A DNA stretch of 64,000 bases from NCBI RefSeq assembly GCF_000426285.1, contig NZ_AUFB01000003.1:186001-250000 (forward strand), written 5' to 3'. The notes beneath the pieces were generated by a model. That model saw only the letters and a list, made by a program, of their open reading frames with translations. It was not told where the DNA came from and searched no databases. This document shows positions 29,142 through 38,500 of this stretch, piece after piece. Each line of letters opens with the position of its first letter. The stretch's first letter is position 1. A program made the translations under genes and the position numbers. The DNA comes from Rhizobium leucaenae USDA 9039. Lineage in GTDB: Bacteria > Pseudomonadota > Alphaproteobacteria > Rhizobiales > Rhizobiaceae.

Positions 29142-30041
29142 TTAAAGCTTTTCGGCGACCTCGCTCGCAATCGGGATCGACGGCTGCGCGCCTGGCTTCA
29201 GGCAAGCAAGCGAACCGGCGACTGCGGCGCGGCGAAGGCTGACTTGAAAATCCAGCCCCTGATCAAGGCTGGCAGCCAAATAGCCGCAAAAGGTGTCGCC
29301 GGCACCGACGGTATCCACCGGTTCGATGACGAGGCCCTTGGCACGCGACAATTCGCCATTGCGGATGGCGGTGACGCCGTCGGCGCCGAGCGTGACGATC
29401 AGTGTCTGCCCCGTTTCGGCGTGCAGGCGGGCGAGTGCCGCCTCGCGGTCACTGGCCGACATGTTGTCCTGGCCGGCCAGTCTTTCGAACTCGGTCTCAT
29501 TGGCAATGACGATATCGGCAAGGCGGCCGAGCCGCGCGGCGTCCGGAATAAGCGGCGCGAGATTGAGAACGGTGCGGACGCCCTTCGCCTTTGCCGCAAC
29601 GAGTGCGGTTTCGACAGCTACGGCCGGGATTTCGAACTGCAGCATGAGCGTATCGCCCGGGTTGAGCGCATCGACGGCTTTGATCGCGTCCTCGGCCGTC
29701 ATCGTGCCGTTGGCGCCGGGGACGACCGCGATCATGTTTTCGCCGTCGCCGCCGACAAGGATCAGCGCTGTGCCGGTCGGCTCGGAAACTTGGCTGACGG
29801 TGGAGAGATCGGTGCCGGCGGCATCGAGCAGGGCAAGCGCAGGCACGGCGAAACCATCATTGCCGACAGCGCCGGTCAAACGCACCGCCGAGCCGGCGCG
29901 CCGCGCTGCCAATGCCTGATTGGCGCCTTTACCGCCGGCGGCGGTGGAAAAACTGTTTCCCGCGACCGTCTCGCCCGGCTTCGGCAGACGGTCGGTGGTG
30001 GCGATGAGGTCCATATTGATGGAGCCGAAAATGGTGATCAT
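29142..30041 (-). CDS. rbsK: Ribokinase (PfkB family)
   Basis: It phosphorylates ribose to ribose-5-phosphate. The 299-residue protein shows the PfkB sugar motif SINMDLIATTDRLPKPGET, the GGKGANQALAARR block and the catalytic DTVGAGDTFCGYLAASLDQG near residue 250, where Asp in GAGD is the base. ATG 30041 is chosen because homology begins there (MITIFGSINMD). The nucleoside hydrolase about 2.6 kb away releases ribose, so a nucleoside-salvage link is plausible, though a chemoreceptor separates them. Confidence 0.92.
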   Translation of the reverse strand: MITIFGSINMDLIATTDRLPKPGETVAGNSFSTAAGGKGANQALAARRAGSAVRLTGAVGNDGFAVPALALLDAAGTDLSTVSQVSEPTGTALILVGGDGENMIAVVPGANGTMTAEDAIKAVDALNPGDTLMLQFEIPAVAVETALVAAKAKGVRTVLNLAPLIPDAARLGRLADIVIANETEFERLAGQDNMSASDREAALARLHAETGQTLIVTLGADGVTAIRNGELSRAKGLVIEPVDTVGAGDTFCGYLAASLDQGLDFQVSLRRAAVAGSLACLKPGAQPSIPIASEVAEKL

Positions 30042-30141
30042 GAGATGTCCGCCCTGCTTGTTGATCTCGCGTGATCCATCCAAAACCGCTTCATACGTTT
30101 GGAGATCATGCATTGATTTGGCGCGACACTGCCCGAAGCGA

Positions 30142-31338
30142 TCAGTCTTCGTCAACCACCCTGAGCTTAAGTTGGCCGGTGCGGTTGTCGATCGGTTTCG
30201 GCCGGTCATCGGTGGGCGCCTTCGCCGGCTCGCCCGCGGCTTCGAATTCCAGCGCTTCTATCCTCTCGCCGCGGCGCGCCAGCTTGTCTGCGGAGGTGAC
30301 GATCATGTCGACGTCCTTCTGCGCCAAGGCGAAATGCCCTTGCAGCTTGCGCACCCGCTCGTCGAGCCGGGAAAGATCGCTCATCAGTTGTGCCACTTCG
30401 CCCTGGATCACATGTGCCTGTTCGCGCATACGCTGGTCCTTCAATACGGCTTGGATGACCTGGATGGACAGCATCAGCAGCGACGGCGAGACGATGACGA
30501 TGCGCGAACGCTGCGCCTTCTGCACGACCCCTTCGAAATTCTCATGGATTTCGGCAAAGATCGATTCGGAGGGAACGAAGAGGAATGCCGTATCCTGCGT
30601 CTCTCCCTGAATGAGATATTTCTCGGCGACATCGCGGATATGCACTTCGAGGTCACGGCGGAATTGCTGCGCGGCAATCCTGCCCTGATCGGGATTTGTC
30701 GCCGCGGCGTTGCGGATTGCGTTCCAGGCTTCCAGCGGAAATTTGGCGTCGATAACCAGCGGCGGCGAGCCGTTCGGCATACGCACGGTGCAATCCGGCC
30801 GCGATCCATTGGAGAGCGTCGGCTGGAAGGCATAGGCGCCCATCGGCAATCCGTCGGCGATGATCGTCTCCATGCGGGCCTGGCCGAAGGCGCCGCGCGT
30901 CTGCTTGTTGGAGAGGATCGCCTGCAGCCCTACGACATCCTTCGCCAGCGACTGAATATTGCTCTGCGCGGCGTCGATGACGGCAAGCCGCTCCTGCAGG
31001 CGGCGCAAATTCTCATGCGTCGAGCGCGTCTGCTCGCCGATCGTCGCCGTCACCCGCTGCGACATGCCGTCGAGCCGCTGGTTGATGGCGTGGTTGAACT
31101 CTGCCTGCCGGGAGCCGAACACTTCGGCCATCGTGGCAAGCCGTCCCTGCATTTCCGCCTGCGCCCTGAGGAGCGCTGCCATGTTGTGCTCGGCATCCTC
31201 CGCCCGCAGCATATCTTCCTCGGTCCGACGCCCTCTATTGTTGAGGACAAGGACGATAACGGCGATCAGCAGCAGAATGACAAGGCCGGTCAGAACCGGC
31301 ACTATGGGGATCTCCTGGCCAAAGAGTGTAAAGGACAT
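30142..31338 (-). CDS. rmuC: RmuC-family DNA recombination protein
   Basis: The 398-residue protein has an N-terminal membrane anchor (IPIVPVLTGLVILLLIAVIVLVL, about 10-32), a long coiled coil (about 40-150) and the RmuC domain (about 150-340), a PD-(D/E)XK-like nuclease fold with the conserved VIDAKFPLEAW and FLFVPSESIFAEI blocks. RmuC limits inversion recombination at short repeats in E. coli. Ends with a charged tail. The gene stands alone, 101 bases upstream of rbsK and divergent from def. Confidence 0.93.
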   Translation of the reverse strand: MSFTLFGQEIPIVPVLTGLVILLLIAVIVLVLNNRGRRTEEDMLRAEDAEHNMAALLRAQAEMQGRLATMAEVFGSRQAEFNHAINQRLDGMSQRVTATIGEQTRSTHENLRRLQERLAVIDAAQSNIQSLAKDVVGLQAILSNKQTRGAFGQARMETIIADGLPMGAYAFQPTLSNGSRPDCTVRMPNGSPPLVIDAKFPLEAWNAIRNAAATNPDQGRIAAQQFRRDLEVHIRDVAEKYLIQGETQDTAFLFVPSESIFAEIHENFEGVVQKAQRSRIVIVSPSLLMLSIQVIQAVLKDQRMREQAHVIQGEVAQLMSDLSRLDERVRKLQGHFALAQKDVDMIVTSADKLARRGERIEALEFEAAGEPAKAPTDDRPKPIDNRTGQLKLRVVDED

Positions 31339-31521
31339 GAATCGGATACTCGTGGAACTCGTGCCTGCACCATAACAAAACCGCTGAGAATATCCAGATC
31401 AAAACGTGAACAAAATTCTAGCAGGCTATGATCGACCTGAAGTCGCAAGCGTTGAAAAAACACCGTTCAACAGCCATCTAAATAATTCCATCGCACAGCA
31501 AGATGCGTTATGGGAAACTTC

Positions 31522-32037
31522 ATGACGATCAAGCCACTCATCATTTTGCCCGATCCGTTGCTCCGCCAGGCCTCCGCGCCCATTGAGCGCGTCGATACCG
31601 ACGTTCAACGCCTTGCCGACGATATGTTGGCAACCATGTACGATGCACCAGGCATCGGCCTCGCCGCCGTCCAGATCGGCGTTCCCCGCCGCATGCTGGT
31701 GATCGACGTGTCGCGCGAAGGCGAGGACAGGCAGCCGCTGGTTTTCATCAATCCCGAAATCGTCAGCTCCTCCGATGAGCGCTCGGTTTACGAGGAAGGC
31801 TGTCTCTCCATTCCGGACTACTACGCCGAAGTCGAGCGTCCGGCCCGCGTTACCGTCAAACATCTCGACCGCGAAGGCAAGGAACAGACCGTCGAAGCCG
31901 ATGGCCTGCTCGCCACCTGTCTGCAGCACGAGATCGACCATCTGAACGGCGTTCTGTTCATCGACTACATCTCGCGGCTGAAACGCGACATGGTGATCAA
32001 GAAGTTCACCAAGGCCGCGAAGTCGAAGGCGCTCTGA
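31522..32037 (+). CDS. def: Peptide deformylase
   Basis: It removes the formyl group from N-terminal Met of new proteins. Of its 171 residues, three catalytic motifs are intact: [10 protein letters not shown] (motif 1), EEGCLSIP (motif 2, Cys metal ligand) and QHEIDHLNG (motif 3, two His ligands and catalytic Glu). The start [14 protein letters not shown] at 31522 fits the family better than the frame start at 31510. In rhizobia def, fmt and truA form one unit; here a toxin-antitoxin pair sits between def and fmt. Confidence 0.97.
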   Translation: MTIKPLIILPDPLLRQASAPIERVDTDVQRLADDMLATMYDAPGIGLAAVQIGVPRRMLVIDVSREGEDRQPLVFINPEIVSSSDERSVYEEGCLSIPDYYAEVERPARVTVKHLDREGKEQTVEADGLLATCLQHEIDHLNGVLFIDYISRLKRDMVIKKFTKAAKSKAL

Positions 32038-32072
32038 GTAGTGGCTGTTGAAAGACGGGTCTGAAACGCTTA

Positions 32073-32089
32073 TGATATCACTGATATCA
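32073..32089. promoter_or_regulatory. Direct repeat of a TGATATCA palindrome before the antitoxin gene
   Basis: TGATATCA occurs twice with one base between, 14 bases before the antitoxin ATG and just upstream of the GGAGG ribosome site. Each half is a perfect palindrome. This is a likely autoregulatory operator for the antitoxin-toxin complex, which typically binds paired palindromes over its own promoter. Confidence 0.6.
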
Positions 32090-32102
32090 ACTGGAGGCGC
32101 GA

Positions 32103-32363
32103 ATGGGCGATCTTTTACTTCGTGGCGTGGATGATGCGCTGAAGAAGCAATTGCAAGCAAATGCCAGCCGGCATGGCCGAAGCCTTTCCGAGGAGGCGAT
32201 CGCTCTGCTGCGTCAGTCGCTTGGATGGCAGCAGGATTTGAACAGTTCAGCAGGTCTGCGATTAAGAGCGGTTCTTGGGGCAGAGAAGCTGAGTGAAGAA
32301 GAAGTTGAAGCCATTAATGATTTTCGGCATGCGCCGGATCGTGAACCGCCGCATTTCGAATAG
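32103..32363 (+). CDS. FitA-like ribbon-helix-helix antitoxin
   Basis: This 86-residue protein has an Arc/FitA-type ribbon-helix-helix at residues 1-45 (MGDLLLRGVDDALKKQLQANA, then HGRSLSEEAIALLRQSL) and an acidic C-terminal tail (INDFRHAPDREPPHFE) that would wrap the toxin's active site. It is followed after 21 bases by a PIN-domain toxin, the standard order for FitAB/VapBC modules. A repeated TGATATCA lies before it. Confidence 0.88.
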   Translation: MGDLLLRGVDDALKKQLQANASRHGRSLSEEAIALLRQSLGWQQDLNSSAGLRLRAVLGAEKLSEEEVEAINDFRHAPDREPPHFE

Positions 32364-32384
32364 TTTATGCCGGGATAATCCCAG

Positions 32385-32804
32385 ATGATCGTTCTGGACA
32401 CAAATGTCGTCTCGGAGCTGCAAGGGCGACTGCACAGCGATCGCATATTGTCTTGGCTTGATGGCTTTGCCGTCGAATCGGTTTTCTTAACCTCCATTAC
32501 CATCGGAGAGATTCGCTTCGGACTGGAGCTCCTGGCTGATGGCAAGCGCAAAGCGACTTTGATCGCGGAGCTGAAAGCGATAGAAGCAGAGTTTTCCGGC
32601 CGTGTTCTGGGCTTTTCAAGCAATGCGGCCCATCGGTACGGAACGATTGCCGCTCAGCGCCATAAAATCGGGCGACGCATGGAAACCAAGGACGCCATGA
32701 TCGCCGCCATCTGTTTGGCTAATGGCGCGACTTTGGCGACGCGGAACACAAAAGATTTCGAGGGGCTTGATCTGAAGCTCGTAAACCCGTTTGAAGGCGG
32801 CTAA
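32385..32804 (+). CDS. PIN-domain toxin (VapC/FitB type)
   Basis: It is a probable Mg-dependent ribonuclease of 139 residues. PIN acidic residues are in place: Asp4 in IVLDTNVVSEL, Glu in SITIGEIRFGLELL (about 45), Asp in ETKDAMIAAICLANG (about 103), and the closing TRNTKDFEGL. All catalytic positions are intact, so it should be active. It is paired with the FitA-like antitoxin. The target RNA cannot be read from sequence; related VapC enzymes cut initiator tRNA, other tRNAs or rRNA. Confidence 0.9.
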   Translation: MIVLDTNVVSELQGRLHSDRILSWLDGFAVESVFLTSITIGEIRFGLELLADGKRKATLIAELKAIEAEFSGRVLGFSSNAAHRYGTIAAQRHKIGRRMETKDAMIAAICLANGATLATRNTKDFEGLDLKLVNPFEGG

Positions 32805-32805
32805 C

Positions 32806-32849
32806 GCATGATCCGAAAGGCGCGAAGCGGTTTTTGAACAAGATCATGC
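32806..32849. repeat. Dispersed REP-like repeat, copy B
   Basis: It begins GCATGATCC, has a GCGCGAAGCGGTTTTTG centre and ends AGATCATGC, so the terminal GCATGATC/GATCATGC are perfectly complementary. The layout is the same as at 13108-13153. It lies just after the toxin stop and before fmt, and may mark the edge of the inserted toxin-antitoxin segment. Confidence 0.65.
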
Positions 32850-32881
32850 CAAATTAGATATCTTTAAGCCGGACGGATCGC

Positions 32882-33829
32882 ATGTCGCTCAGCATCATCT
32901 TTATGGGAACGCCCGAATTTTCCGTGCCGACGTTGCGGTCGCTGGTCGATGCCGGGCACAGGATTCGCGCTGTTTATACACAGCCGCCCCGGCCGGGCGG
33001 GCGGCGTGGGCTCGATCTCCAGAAGTCGCCGGTGCACCAGGCGGCGGAGCTGCTCGGCCTGCCGGTCTTCACGCCGGTGAATTTCAAGGATCCGGAAGAG
33101 CGCCAACGTTTTCGCGAGCTCGATGCTCAGGTCGCCGTTGTTGTCGCTTATGGCCTGCTGCTGCCGGAGGCGATCCTCACGGGCACGCGACTGGGCTGCT
33201 ATAACGGCCATGCCTCGCTGCTGCCGCGCTGGCGGGGTGCTGCGCCCATCCAGCGGGCCATCATGGCCGGTGACAAGAAGACCGGCATGATGGTGATGAA
33301 GATGGACAAGGGCCTCGATACCGGCCCGGTCGCTCTCACGCGGGAAGTCGACATTGGCGACACGATGACCGCGGGCGAGCTGCACGACAAGCTGATGTTG
33401 GTCGGCGCAAAGGCGATCGTCGAGGCAATGAACAAGCTCGAGCATGATGAACTGCCGCTGACCGAGCAGCCTGCCGACGGCGTTGTCTACGCCGCCAAGA
33501 TCGACAAGGGCGAGACGCGCATCGATTTCAGTAAGCCGGCTGCCGATGTTCACAATCACATTCGCGGCCTCTCGCCTTTTCCCGGCGCCTGGTTCGAGGC
33601 AGAGATCGCTGGCCGGCCGGAGCGCATCAAGGTTCTTGGCTCCGAACTTGCCGATGGCAAGGGCGCGGCCGGCGAAGTATTGACCGATGATCTGGTCATT
33701 GCCTGCGGCACTGGCGCCATCAGGCTGACGAAGCTGCAGAAGGCCGGCGGCAAACCGCTGACGGCAGCCGATTTCCTGCGCGGCACGCCGATTGCGCCGG
33801 GCACGATGTTGGCGGCGGGACCAGCCTGA
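32882..33829 (+). CDS. fmt: Methionyl-tRNA formyltransferase
   Basis: It formylates the initiator Met-tRNA. The 315-residue product has the N10-formyl-THF transferase core ([32 protein letters not shown] with the catalytic Asn and His; [10 protein letters not shown] with the catalytic Asp) and the C-terminal tRNA-binding domain (about 205-315). The stop overlaps the ATG of truA by one base. It is the functional partner of def, from which it is separated by the toxin-antitoxin pair. Confidence 0.97.
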   Translation: MSLSIIFMGTPEFSVPTLRSLVDAGHRIRAVYTQPPRPGGRRGLDLQKSPVHQAAELLGLPVFTPVNFKDPEERQRFRELDAQVAVVVAYGLLLPEAILTGTRLGCYNGHASLLPRWRGAAPIQRAIMAGDKKTGMMVMKMDKGLDTGPVALTREVDIGDTMTAGELHDKLMLVGAKAIVEAMNKLEHDELPLTEQPADGVVYAAKIDKGETRIDFSKPAADVHNHIRGLSPFPGAWFEAEIAGRPERIKVLGSELADGKGAAGEVLTDDLVIACGTGAIRLTKLQKAGGKPLTAADFLRGTPIAPGTMLAAGPA

Positions 33830-34608
33830 TGCCGCGCTACCGCATGACCGTCGAATATGACGGCATTCCCTATGTCGGTTGGCAGCGCCAGGACAACGGC
33901 CCTTCCGTACAGGGCGCGATAGAAGGCGCCATTCTGTCTCTGACGGGCGAGAAGGTTTCGATCCGTGGCGCGGGACGTACCGATTCCGGCGTACATGCCA
34001 CGGGCCAGGTCATGCATGCCGACCTCTCCAAAGAATGGAAGACTTACACGCTCCGCAACGCACTCAACGCGCATCTGAGGCTTGCCAAAGAGCGGGTCGC
34101 CATTCTGGATATCGCCGAGGTCGATGCGCATTTCGACGCACGCTTTTCGGCCATCCGCCGCCATTATCTCTATCGCATCATCACCCGCCGCGCGCCCTTA
34201 GCGCTGGAGGCCGGACGCGCCTGGTGGGTGCCGAAGGATATGGATCATGAGGTCATGCATGCAGCGGCGCAGACGCTGGTCGGCCGGCATGACTTCACCA
34301 CCTTCCGCTCGGCGCATTGCCAGGCGAACAGCCCGGTGCGCACGCTCGATCGGCTGGATGTGACCCGCACTGGCGAACTCATCGAAATCCGCGCCACGGC
34401 GCAGAGTTTCCTGCACAATCAGATCCGCTCCTTCGCCGGCACGCTAAAGCTTGCGGGTGAGGGCAAGTGGACTGTGGACGACGTGCGCGCTGCGCTGGAC
34501 GCGCGAGACCGCAAGGCGTGCGGCCCCGTCGCTCCGCCGGATGGTCTCTATTTCATGCAGGTGGATTATCGCGACGGCGTTGGGCCCGTTGACGTCGATG
34601 ACGAGTAG
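33829..34608 (+). CDS. truA: tRNA pseudouridine(38-40) synthase TruA
   Basis: It isomerises uridines in the anticodon arm of tRNAs. The 259-residue protein has [19 protein letters not shown] at the start and the catalytic Asp in [15 protein letters not shown] (near residue 52). [13 protein letters not shown] in the C-terminal part is conserved. Its ATG overlaps the fmt stop. Downstream the sequence breaks into a decayed region. Confidence 0.97.
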   Translation: MPRYRMTVEYDGIPYVGWQRQDNGPSVQGAIEGAILSLTGEKVSIRGAGRTDSGVHATGQVMHADLSKEWKTYTLRNALNAHLRLAKERVAILDIAEVDAHFDARFSAIRRHYLYRIITRRAPLALEAGRAWWVPKDMDHEVMHAAAQTLVGRHDFTTFRSAHCQANSPVRTLDRLDVTRTGELIEIRATAQSFLHNQIRSFAGTLKLAGEGKWTVDDVRAALDARDRKACGPVAPPDGLYFMQVDYRDGVGPVDVDDE

Positions 34609-34644
34609 GATGATTCCTCGCCTCCGTTGGACGGCTCGAGATGC

Positions 34645-34805
34645 CTGTCAGCGACGACACTACCCTCGACAAGATTTCCGCGTCCACCCTCTCCAATAGT
34701 GATGTTCTCGGGCCGAATGCCGTAGCCAACCTCAGCCCCGAGTGCGGCACGCAGTACATCGGGCAGCGGCGAGCGGCCGCCGCCGTCAATCGACACACTC
34801 AGCAT
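34645..34805 (-). pseudogene. Remnant of a sugar ABC-transporter ATPase (MalK/UgpC type) C-terminal TOBE domain
   Basis: The minus frame reads SIDGGGRSPLPDVLRAALGA and then GYGIRPENITIGEGG with NLVEGSVV, which matches the end region of MalK/UgpC-type ATPases (GIRPE is a strong family marker). The ATPase core is absent: a stop lies just before the fragment, and after VEGSVV similarity is lost as the frame runs toward the truA end. It is a fragment of some 55 residues, not a gene. Whether it was left by deletion or brought by recombination is not shown. Confidence 0.55.
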
Positions 34806-35174
34806 CTAAGCTGCGCTATCGAAATTGAAAACGAGCGCGCCGTTGCCGCTGCCGGCACGAATAGCGTCGACGTCAAGTGTAGCCGCACACATCGCGGTCT
34901 GGCCAAGCGCCGTGCCATATTTGGGAGAGACCCGGTAGCAGACTGTGGGGGAGCAGGTTATCGCGGCACTGAGATCCTCAGGTGCACCAGATCGTCACCT
35001 GTTCATGTCCTCAACCACCCAGCGAAAAAATAGAATAATCAAAACTGCAAATAATAGTAATTGCATCATCTTTGATTGCCGCATCATGCGGAAAAACTAT
35101 GATAAACCGGAATGTGCTAATGGCTATCTACCGCCGAGATACATTAAGATTGAAGTTAATATATGGTTTATATT

Positions 35175-35351
35175 TCACATAGCCCACAAGCCACCTACGG
35201 CGCCGCCTGCTTCGTTGTTAAGCATAATTGCGATCTGCTCATATCTGTCATCGCCGGTTTGGGCATGGTTGAAGGCGAGCAACGGATTGACTATCGCCTG
35301 GTGATCTTCCTCCGACGGATTGTCGAGAATTGTGATGGTGGCACTTGGCAT
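35175..35351 (-). pseudogene. Truncated GNAT acetyltransferase (N-terminal fragment only)
   Basis: A 58-residue frame opens at 35351 as MPSATITILDNPSEEDHQAI and continues through FNHAQTGDD, IAIMLNNEAGGAVGGLW and then M-stop. This is the unmistakable N-terminus of a family of about 140-residue GNAT enzymes, in which GGLWG is normally followed by the WLFVELLFVP strand and the acetyl-CoA loop. Those parts are missing: right after GGLW the sequence changes to AT-rich DNA. The catalytic domain is lost, so the product should be inactive. Confidence 0.75.
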
Positions 35352-35493
35352 GCTTCATAATTCCCTTTGGAAAAGACTCTCGCCCAAATACTACAATCGC
35401 TTCTGCTATCTGCGGAACCTAATTCCCGATAGGAAATCTTCTTCTGAACAGCAAGGTACATGACGGAGCACTTTGTCAGAGGTGTCTAATTGC

Positions 35494-36093
35494 TCAACCC
35501 GGCGGATAGATACCAAGGAAGCGCTGCAGGAAATCCGTCAGCAGCATGGTGGGGATCAGCAATATCAGCGTCAGCGCGCCGACGAAAAGCGGATGCGTGC
35601 CGCAGATCATCCGGAGAATGCGTGCCAGCGAGAAGATGATCGCCATCATCAGCGCCAGCCATAGGATCGCCGCCAGTCCGCTGGAGCCGGGTACGAAGGC
35701 GAGCAGCGCGATCAACAGGGAATTGAGGTAGGAGGTCGGCAAGCCGAGCCAGTTGACCACCACGACGATGGGGGCGAATTTGTCGCCAAAGCGAAAAATC
35801 ATCAGCAGCACGCCGGCGAGTATCAACGGCACAAGCCAGCTTGCTGCCTCGACCAGTGCCAGGCGAAAAAAGAAGGCCATGCCGGTCGCCGTTTCAGGCG
35901 GCATCGCGGTGAGATAGGCCTGTTGCCACCATAGCCACGAAATGCCGATGGACGGCAGGCTCCAGAGGATCGCCCAGAACGACCGCAGCATGCCGCGGTC
36001 TGATATGTCAAGATATTGGAAGCCGCGGGCGTCCATCCGGATCAACAGCCACAGGCCCGCCAGATAGTATTGGACTTCCTTAAAGGTCGGCAT
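35494..36093 (-). CDS. Conserved integral membrane protein of unknown function
   Basis: The 199-residue protein has about five hydrophobic segments (for example [66 protein letters not shown]), so it lies in the inner membrane. I do not recognise a functional family. The start at ATG 36093 overlaps the 3' end of dapE by 14 bases, so it is translated from the dapE message and may be coupled to it. The earlier TTG at 36099 is a weaker start. Confidence 0.85.
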   Translation of the reverse strand: MPTFKEVQYYLAGLWLLIRMDARGFQYLDISDRGMLRSFWAILWSLPSIGISWLWWQQAYLTAMPPETATGMAFFFRLALVEAASWLVPLILAGVLLMIFRFGDKFAPIVVVVNWLGLPTSYLNSLLIALLAFVPGSSGLAAILWLALMMAIIFSLARILRMICGTHPLFVGALTLILLIPTMLLTDFLQRFLGIYPPG

Positions 36094-37273
36094 TCGCAAA
36101 CCAGCGTTGAAGAAAGGTCTCGTAGATCTCGGTCAGGGTTTCGAGATCCGATAGCGCAACGCGCTCATCGACCATGTGCATGGTCTGGCCGACAAGGCCG
36201 AACTCCACGACAGGGCAGTAATCCTTGATAAAGCGGGCGTCCGAGGTGCCGCCGGTGGTGGAAAGCTTTGGCGTGCGACCGGTGACGTTTTCGATCGCGG
36301 AGGATAGGGAGGCGATCAGCGCATTGTTGCGCGTCAGGAAAACGTGGCTCGGGCGTTCGGTCCAGGCGATATCATATTTAGTCGGCTCACGACCTGGCCG
36401 CAGCGTTTGATCGGCCGCGGCGGCATCGAGGCGGCCAAGTATTTCGGCCTTCAGCGTCTCGACTGTCCATGTGTCGTTGAAACGAATGTTGAAGGCAGCC
36501 CTCGCCTTGGCGGGAATGACATTTGTGGCCGCGTTACCGACATCGATCGTCGTCACTTCGAGGTTCGACGGCTGGAAGTTGTCCGTGCCCGTGTCAAAGG
36601 GCGGATCCAGCAGCGCTTCGGTCAGCTTGACGATGCTGCGCACCGGATTGTCGGCGAGATGCGGATAGGCTGCATGGCCCTGCACGCCATGGACGGTGAT
36701 CGAGGCGGACAGCGAGCCGCGCCGGCCGATCTTGATCATGTCGCCAAGGCTGTCCGGATTGGTCGGCTCGCCGACGAGCGATGCATCCCATGTCTCGCCA
36801 CGCTCCGCCGCCCATTGCAGCAGCTTGACCGTGCCGTTGATTGCCGGGCCTTCTTCGTCGCCGGTGATCAGGAAGGAGATCGAGCCGGCAGGGGCGCCAT
36901 GTTTCTCGATATGGCGGGCGACGGCGGCCGCAAAACAGGCAATGCCCCCCTTCATATCGACGGCACCGCGGCCGAAGAGTTCGCCATCGGCGATTTCCGC
37001 GGCAAAGGGCGGATGGCTCCAGGAAGCGGCGTCGCCAACCGGAACGACATCCGTATGGCCGGCAAACATCAGATGCGGGCCCTCAGCGCCCAGGCGGGCA
37101 TAGAGATTTTCGATATCGGGCGTACCCGGCGCGCTTGCCGTCATGCGCTCCACCTTGAAGCCGAGCGGCAGCAGCATATCGGCGAGCGCGGTAAGCGCGC
37201 CACCTTCGTTGGGCGTCACGGACGCACAGCGGATCAGGGTTTGCAGATTGGCGACGGGATCGGTGACGGTCAT
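36080..37273 (-). CDS. dapE: Succinyl-diaminopimelate desuccinylase
   Basis: It hydrolyses N-succinyl-LL-diaminopimelate, a step in lysine and peptidoglycan synthesis. The 397-residue product is a di-zinc M20-family enzyme: [13 protein letters not shown] (His ligand and Asp), [14 protein letters not shown] (bridging Asp), and [13 protein letters not shown] (catalytic and ligand Glu). The C-terminal GGTSDARFI gives a further metal-binding segment. It lies 159 bases after dapD in the same direction and overlaps a downstream membrane-protein gene. Confidence 0.96.
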   Translation of the reverse strand: MTVTDPVANLQTLIRCASVTPNEGGALTALADMLLPLGFKVERMTASAPGTPDIENLYARLGAEGPHLMFAGHTDVVPVGDAASWSHPPFAAEIADGELFGRGAVDMKGGIACFAAAVARHIEKHGAPAGSISFLITGDEEGPAINGTVKLLQWAAERGETWDASLVGEPTNPDSLGDMIKIGRRGSLSASITVHGVQGHAAYPHLADNPVRSIVKLTEALLDPPFDTGTDNFQPSNLEVTTIDVGNAATNVIPAKARAAFNIRFNDTWTVETLKAEILGRLDAAAADQTLRPGREPTKYDIAWTERPSHVFLTRNNALIASLSSAIENVTGRTPKLSTTGGTSDARFIKDYCPVVEFGLVGQTMHMVDERVALSDLETLTEIYETFLQRWFANADL

Positions 37274-37432
37274 CGGAGGCTACTTATCCGGCGGGAAATG
37301 GCAAAGCGATGGCAAAGGATCGGCGATTGGCCGAAAATCTTTGCGGCGATTCCAGCAATCGCACAGGCATGCTCACCCGGCAAGCATGAGGGAAGCGCGA
37401 TATGACACCCGCGCTTCCAAAAATTTGCGAAA

Positions 37433-38290
<858 letters not shown>

Positions 38291-38500
38291 GGGAATTCCT
38301 TAAAACGTCAGTGCCTATCGTGATTTCCGGAAATGGTCCGGAAGCGGTCGATTGGTCCTATAGCATCGATCTCGAAAATGGAATGTCTTTTCCGCGCCGA
38401 TTGAGCTTGGATTCAAGGCATTGTAGGGCATATGCAGGAGCTTGGTCATTCCTGTCTGCGGGCGGGAACGGACCGTCATTGATTTGAAAGGCATGAGTAG

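Larger units (their letters stand above)
34609..35493. other. Decayed, gene-poor interval with AT-rich core
   Basis: Nearly 900 bases without an intact gene lie between truA and a membrane-protein gene. The first 200 bases encode, on the minus strand, a sugar-ABC ATPase C-terminal remnant. About 35020-35175 is strikingly AT-rich compared with the rest of the window. From 35351 down to 35175 a GNAT acetyltransferase start is cut short. A short plus-strand frame at 35005-35304 may contain a degraded PilZ-like N-terminus that runs into the antisense of the GNAT piece. The rest, 35352-35493, holds nothing I can name. Confidence 0.7.

Noticed and set aside
34641..35033. A plus-strand gene of 130 codons after truA.
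   Set aside because: It overlaps the ABC-ATPase remnant on the other strand and has no ribosome site or family resemblance.
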